Source: Candidatus Cryptobacteroides onthequi
Lineage (GTDB): Bacteria; Bacteroidota; Bacteroidia; Bacteroidales; UBA932
Assembly (NCBI GenBank): GCA_018066125.1
Contig: JAGHSA010000008.1
Location: 35,928 to 99,927, forward strand
Length of the DNA: 64,000 nt
Direction: 5' to 3'
Shown: piece after piece, positions 59,911 through 64,000 of the stretch
Layout: each line of letters opens with the position of its first letter
Position numbering within the stretch: position 1 is the stretch's first letter
The notes under the pieces: model-generated
What the model was told of the DNA's origin: nothing
What the model saw: the letters and a program-made list of their open reading frames with translations, nothing else
The model's database searches: none
Program-made: the position numbers and the translations under genes

Positions 59911-60525
59911 ATGAAACAGAAATTCGACATCATACAGAGCACATGCATCCCTCTCCCTCTGGAGAATGTGGATACTGACCAGATCATCCCTGCACGCTTC
60001 CTCAAGGCTACGACAAGGGACGAGAAGTTCTTCGGTGACAACCTCTTCAGAGACTGGAGATTCGACAAGGACGACCAGCCTAAGGCAGATTTCGTCTTCA
60101 ATCAGCCTGACTTCTGCCAGGCACCGTCAGAAGGCGTGCATCAGGTGCTTGTGGCCGGCAAGAACTTCGGTTCAGGCTCAAGCCGCGAGCATGCAGCATG
60201 GGCCATCGCAGGCTATGGATTCAGAGTGGTGATCTCAAGCTTCTTCGCTGACATCCACAAGAACAACGAGCTGAACAACTTCGTGCTCCCTGTAGTGGTA
60301 TCCGAGGATTTCCTTGCAGAACTCTTTGCCACCATCAAGGCAGATCCTTCAGCACAGGTCAAGGTGGATGTTCCTGCTCAGGTTGTGACCAATCTCACCA
60401 CCGGCCGCAGCGAGTCCTTCGAGATCAACGGATACAAGAAATACTGCCTCCTCAATGCCCTTGACGACATTGACTACCTTCTCGAGCAGAAGGCCAAGAT
60501 AGAGGCTTTCGAAGCAGGCAGGTAG
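59911..60525 (+). CDS. leuD: 3-isopropylmalate dehydratase, small subunit
   Basis: A 204-residue swivel-domain subunit of isopropylmalate isomerase. [18 protein letters not shown] and [18 protein letters not shown] are the diagnostic motifs. Full length. It sits 4 bp after leuC and 3 bp before the cimA-like gene. Confidence 0.95.
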   Translation: MKQKFDIIQSTCIPLPLENVDTDQIIPARFLKATTRDEKFFGDNLFRDWRFDKDDQPKADFVFNQPDFCQAPSEGVHQVLVAGKNFGSGSSREHAAWAIAGYGFRVVISSFFADIHKNNELNNFVLPVVVSEDFLAELFATIKADPSAQVKVDVPAQVVTNLTTGRSESFEINGYKKYCLLNALDDIDYLLEQKAKIEAFEAGR

Positions 60526-60528
60526 GCT

Positions 60529-62067
60529 ATGGCAGAGTACAGGACACTCGAGATAATGGACACTACTCTCCGTGACGGAGAGCAGACTGCGGGCGTATCG
60601 TTCAACGCCGAGGAGAAGCTGGCCATAGCCAGGATGCTCCTTGAGGACCTGCGCGTCAACCGCATAGAGGTCGTGTCTGCGAGAGTGTCCGATGGAGAGC
60701 TGCAGGCATTCCGTAAGATATGCAGCTGGGCTGCCGAGACCGGTCATATCGACCAGATCGAGGCTCTCGGCTTCGTGGATGGAGACAGATCGATAGAGTG
60801 GATAGCCCAGGCCGGGGGCAAGGTGCTCAACCTCCTCGGCAAAGGCTCGCTCAAGCATGTCACCACCCAGCTCGGAAAGGCTCCTCAGGAGCATTGGGAC
60901 GATATCCGCGGTGTGGTCGAAAAGGCGATGCAGCGTGGACTCAGGGTCAACCTCTACCTCGAGGACTGGTCCAACGGCATGATCGATTCGCCGGAATACG
61001 TTTTCGGCATGGTGGATGCGCTCAAAGACTCAGGCATCGACCGTTTCATGCTTCCGGATACGCTCGGCATCCTCAATCCAGAGCAGGCTTTCACACTCTG
61101 TTCTCAGATGGTTGCCAGATATCCCGACCTCCACTTCGATTTCCATGGACACAATGACTATGACCTCGCAGTTGCCAACAGCATGGCTGCCGTGAGGGCC
61201 GGTGTATCCGGAGTGCATGTGTCTGTCAATGGACTCGGCGAGAGGACGGGCAATACTCCTGTGGCCAGTGTGGTCTGCATACTCAATGACCATCTGAAGA
61301 CCCCGAATACTGTCGATGAGAGCCAGCTGACACAGGTCTGCAGGTATGTCGAGAGCATTTCCGGCATCAGGATACCTGAGAACAGGCCGGTCATAGGCGA
61401 TGCAGTGTTCACTCAGAGCGCCGGCATCCATGCGGACGGAGACAAGAAGGGACATCTCTATGAGAACCCTCTGCTCCCGGAGAGGTTCGGACGCGTGCGC
61501 AAGTATGCACTGGGCAAGACCAGCGGCAAGGCTAACATCGCGAAGAATCTTGAGGAGCTTGGCATCAGGCTCACACCCGAGCAGCTGCGTCTGGTCACCT
61601 CCAGGGTAGTCGAGCTTGGCGACAGGAAGGAGAGCGTCACCACAGAGGACCTTCCGTTCATCATCTCGGATGTGCTCAAGGGCGAGTTCACTGCGGAGGA
61701 AGACAAGATCAAGGTGGTCAACTATTCTCTCCAGCTCACCAGGAGCATGCGCCCTGTGGCTATGATCAGGATCAGCATCGACGGGCAGGAATACGAAGAG
61801 CTCTCGTCAGGTGCCGGTCAGTATGACGCCTTCATGAAGGCGCTTTGGAAAGTTTACGACAAGCTTGGCAAACCTCATCCGAAGCTTGTCGACTATACGG
61901 TCAGCATCCCTCCGGGAGGCAAGACGGACGCACTCGTCCAGGCCTCCATCACCTGGGACTGGAACTCATCCGAGCTCAAGACCAGGGGACTTGACGCCGA
62001 CCAGACAGAGGCGGCCATCAAGGCTACCTTCAAGATGCTCAATATCATTGAAAATATTAAACAGTAA
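60529..62067 (+). CDS. Second LeuA-family synthase, possible citramalate synthase
   Basis: A 512-residue LeuA-superfamily enzyme with [40 protein letters not shown] and [16 protein letters not shown]. Its C-terminal regulatory domain (about 390-512) carries [20 protein letters not shown]. It differs clearly from the leuA product. Two roles are possible: (R)-citramalate synthase (pyruvate plus acetyl-CoA), feeding isoleucine synthesis through LeuCD and LeuB, or a second isopropylmalate synthase. No threonine deaminase (ilvA) is in this otherwise complete operon, which favours the citramalate reading, but this is inference. Confidence 0.75.
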   Translation: MAEYRTLEIMDTTLRDGEQTAGVSFNAEEKLAIARMLLEDLRVNRIEVVSARVSDGELQAFRKICSWAAETGHIDQIEALGFVDGDRSIEWIAQAGGKVLNLLGKGSLKHVTTQLGKAPQEHWDDIRGVVEKAMQRGLRVNLYLEDWSNGMIDSPEYVFGMVDALKDSGIDRFMLPDTLGILNPEQAFTLCSQMVARYPDLHFDFHGHNDYDLAVANSMAAVRAGVSGVHVSVNGLGERTGNTPVASVVCILNDHLKTPNTVDESQLTQVCRYVESISGIRIPENRPVIGDAVFTQSAGIHADGDKKGHLYENPLLPERFGRVRKYALGKTSGKANIAKNLEELGIRLTPEQLRLVTSRVVELGDRKESVTTEDLPFIISDVLKGEFTAEEDKIKVVNYSLQLTRSMRPVAMIRISIDGQEYEELSSGAGQYDAFMKALWKVYDKLGKPHPKLVDYTVSIPPGGKTDALVQASITWDWNSSELKTRGLDADQTEAAIKATFKMLNIIENIKQ

Positions 62068-62071
62068 AGAT

Positions 62072-63130
62072 ATGAAACTCAAGATCGCTAAGCTTCCAGG
62101 TGACGGTATCGGACCGGAAGTTGTGGAACAGGCAGCCAAGGCCGTTGAGGCCGTTGCCAAGAAGTTTGGTCATGAAGTGGAATGGAGCTTCGGCTATGTA
62201 GGCGCCTGCGCCATTGACAGGACAGGCTCCGCATTCCCTGAGGAGACATTCAATACATGCATGGCAGCCGATGCAGTGCTCTTCGGTGCTGTCGGCGACC
62301 CTAAATATGACAATGACCCTACCGCCAAGGTACGTCCTGAGACCGGACTCCTCGCCATGCGCAAGCAGCTTGGACTCTTCTCCAACCTCCGCCCTGTCGA
62401 GACTTTCAAGAGCCTCGTGCACAAGAGCCCTCTCAAGGAGGAACTCGTGGACGGTGCAGATTTCCTCTGCGTCCGTGAGCTTACCGGAGGTATGTATTTC
62501 GGAGAGAAGGGACGCCGCGACAACGGTGACACCGCATATGACACCAACCTCTACCATCGCTTCGAGGTGGAGCGCATCCTCAAGCAGGCGTACGAGTTTG
62601 CACGCCGCCGCCGCAAGCACCTCACAGTGGTCGACAAGGCCAATGTCCTCGAGTCTTCAAGACTCTGGAGACAGGTAGCACAGGAGATGGCTCCTCAGTA
62701 CCCTGATGTCACCACAGACTACATGTATGTGGACAACGCTGCGATGAAGCTCATCACTGGTCCTAAGTTCTTCGACGTGCTCGTGACAGAGAATACCTTC
62801 GGCGACATCCTCACAGACGAGGCAAGCTGCGTTTCCGGCTCAATGGGCCTCCTCGCTTCCGCTTCCATCGGTGAGCACACCGGAGTATATGAGCCTATCC
62901 ACGGTTCTTACCCTCAGGCTGCCGGCAAGAACATCGCGAACCCCCTCGCGACCATCCTTTCCGCAGCCATGATGTTCGAGTATGCGTTCGGCCTCATGGA
63001 GGAGGGAAAGGCTATCCGCAAGGCGGTGGCCGCTTCCATCGACGAGTGCATCGTGACAGAGGATCTCGCAGGTGACGGCAAGGCATACAGTACCTCAGAG
63101 GTGGGTGACTGGGTTGCAGCACACATTTAA
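62072..63130 (+). CDS. leuB: 3-isopropylmalate dehydrogenase
   Basis: A 352-residue NAD-dependent beta-decarboxylating dehydrogenase producing 4-methyl-2-oxopentanoate. [38 protein letters not shown], and [20 protein letters not shown] with [20 protein letters not shown] are all diagnostic. The frame is open far upstream into the previous gene (to 61865); ATG 62072 is the real start, 4 nt after the previous stop. It may also act on the citramalate-derived intermediate. Confidence 0.95.
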   Translation: MKLKIAKLPGDGIGPEVVEQAAKAVEAVAKKFGHEVEWSFGYVGACAIDRTGSAFPEETFNTCMAADAVLFGAVGDPKYDNDPTAKVRPETGLLAMRKQLGLFSNLRPVETFKSLVHKSPLKEELVDGADFLCVRELTGGMYFGEKGRRDNGDTAYDTNLYHRFEVERILKQAYEFARRRRKHLTVVDKANVLESSRLWRQVAQEMAPQYPDVTTDYMYVDNAAMKLITGPKFFDVLVTENTFGDILTDEASCVSGSMGLLASASIGEHTGVYEPIHGSYPQAAGKNIANPLATILSAAMMFEYAFGLMEEGKAIRKAVAASIDECIVTEDLAGDGKAYSTSEVGDWVAAHI

Positions 63131-63153
63131 TGACAGTTTAAACTTTAGATATC

Positions 63154-64000
63154 ATGGCAGAATTAGATTGGGGAAACCTTTCTTTCCAGTACAGGAAGAC
63201 CAATGCGATCATCGTTAGCCATTATAAGGATGGCCAGTGGTCACCACTCGTGGCTTCCAAGGATTTCGACTTCCACTTCAGCGCTTTTGCAGGAGTGTTC
63301 CACTATGCCAATGCATGCTTTGAGGGTCTCAAGGCCTTCAGGGGCGTTGACGGCAAGGTGCGTCTTTTCCGTCCTGACGAGAATGCCAGGAGAATCCAGA
63401 GCAGCGGCGGCCATCTCGACATGGCTGTCCCTACAGAGGAAATGTTCATCGAGGCCTGCGTCATGTGTGTGAAGGAGAACATCGACTTCCTCCCTCCATA
63501 CGGCTACGGCGCATCCATGTATCTGCGTCCGGTGCTTATCGGCATGAATCCTCAGCTCGGCATCGCTTCTTCGACTGAGGTTATCTTCGCTGTGATGTGC
63601 GCCCCTGTCGGCACATATTCCGGCGCCAAGATCCTCACCCCGGGCACTGCTGTCCTTTCAAGGGATTTCGACCGCGCCGCACCTAACGGTACAGGAGCAT
63701 TCAAGATCGCCGCAAACTATGCGACATCGCTCCATCCATACAACCTCGCTCACAAGCAGGGCTACAGGGAGCTTCTCTTCCTCGATCCTGCCACCCATAC
63801 CAAGATCGACGAGTTCGGATCATCCAACTTCCTTGCCATCAAGGGCAACAGCTATGTGACCCCTCTCTCCAATTCAGTGCTCCCGTCCATCACCAACAAG
63901 ACCCTCCAGGCTGTTGCACAGGACTTCGGCTACACCGTGGAGAAGAGAGTCGTGCCGGTAGAGGAGCTCTGCGAGTTCGATGAGATCAATGCCTGCGGTA
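63154..64000 (+). CDS. ilvE: Branched-chain amino acid aminotransferase (3' end outside window)
   Basis: The first 282 codons of a PLP-dependent fold-type IV transaminase that performs the last step for valine, leucine and isoleucine. YANACFEGLKAFRG is the family N-terminal signature and Lys184 in GTGAFKIAANYATS is the PLP Schiff-base lysine. LLFLDPATHTKIDEFGSSNF is also typical of the family. It starts 23 bp after leuB and closes the operon as far as the window shows; family length suggests about 55-60 residues are missing. Confidence 0.93.
   Translation, partial: MAELDWGNLSFQYRKTNAIIVSHYKDGQWSPLVASKDFDFHFSAFAGVFHYANACFEGLKAFRGVDGKVRLFRPDENARRIQSSGGHLDMAVPTEEMFIEACVMCVKENIDFLPPYGYGASMYLRPVLIGMNPQLGIASSTEVIFAVMCAPVGTYSGAKILTPGTAVLSRDFDRAAPNGTGAFKIAANYATSLHPYNLAHKQGYRELLFLDPATHTKIDEFGSSNFLAIKGNSYVTPLSNSVLPSITNKTLQAVAQDFGYTVEKRVVPVEELCEFDEINACG

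Noticed and set aside
61865-62071. N-terminal extension of leuB
   Set aside because: The open frame runs inside the preceding synthase gene; the LeuB family start and the 4-nt spacing support ATG 62072.

Overview
The window is a chromosomal segment of a member of the Bacteroidales (Bacteroidota). This is shown by a complete SusC/SusD locus driven by an ECF sigma/FecR pair, many secreted lipoproteins, a histone H1-like Hc1 protein, OMP-type outer-membrane barrels, and the phylum's own promoter box (TAnnTTTG, -7) upstream of at least sixteen genes. Base composition looks moderately GC-rich (mid-50s by eye), which would fit Alistipes or Cryptobacteroides-like gut lineages better than Bacteroides; that placement is inference. 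No tRNA, rRNA, CRISPR array, prophage or transposase was seen.

Layout. (1) 1-13.5 kb: a glycan-degradation and housekeeping mix (beta-helix GH28-like protein, free-methionine sulfoxide reductase, two-toroid polysaccharide lyase, GH106-type rhamnosidase, solitary mreB, exported nitroreductase, GH27 alpha-galactosidase). This block is bracketed by 119-bp inverted repeats (92% identical) and contains or adjoins structured hairpin repeats. (2) 13.5-28.6 kb: an M28 peptidase, then a co-directional minus-strand run of Gfo/Idh oxidoreductase, inositol-monophosphatase-like enzyme, ECF sigma, FecR, SusC with an STN domain, SusD, a GLUG-repeat lipoprotein and three tandem endonuclease/exonuclease/phosphatase lipoproteins. 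It looks like a TonB-dependent uptake locus aimed at something containing phosphodiesters. (3) 28.7-47.7 kb: an outer-membrane barrel with a glycine-rich tail, paired DUF4230 proteins, an acyltransferase, FadL-type porin, DUF1846 protein, GltS, Hc1 histone-like protein divergent from a Phd-like/Ala-Pro-rich fusion, thioesterase, GNAT, CDF transporter, phosphoesterase, membrane protein, galM, a mini AraC regulator and an exported FAD oxidoreductase. (4) 47.7-49.7 kb: a three-gene radical SAM/SPASM operon flanked by two paralogous lipoproteins. (5) 50.3-51.8 kb: cstA. (6) 51.9-64 kb: a complete branched-chain amino acid operon, ilvD-ilvB-ilvN-ilvC-leuA-leuC-leuD-(cimA/leuA2)-leuB-ilvE, the last gene cut by the window end.

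The clearest regulatory signal is upstream of ilvD. It consists of a promoter box, an 18-codon leader peptide in which ten codons are Val, Ile or Leu, and mutually exclusive hairpins ending in a strong intrinsic terminator. This is a ribosome-mediated attenuator for the whole ilv-leu operon. Other items worth a second look are the radical SAM/lipoprotein operon, the SusCD locus with three phosphodiesterase-fold lipoproteins, the repeat architecture of the first 13.5 kb, and several genes whose start codon sits 4-9 nt after a -7 box, as expected for leaderless mRNAs.
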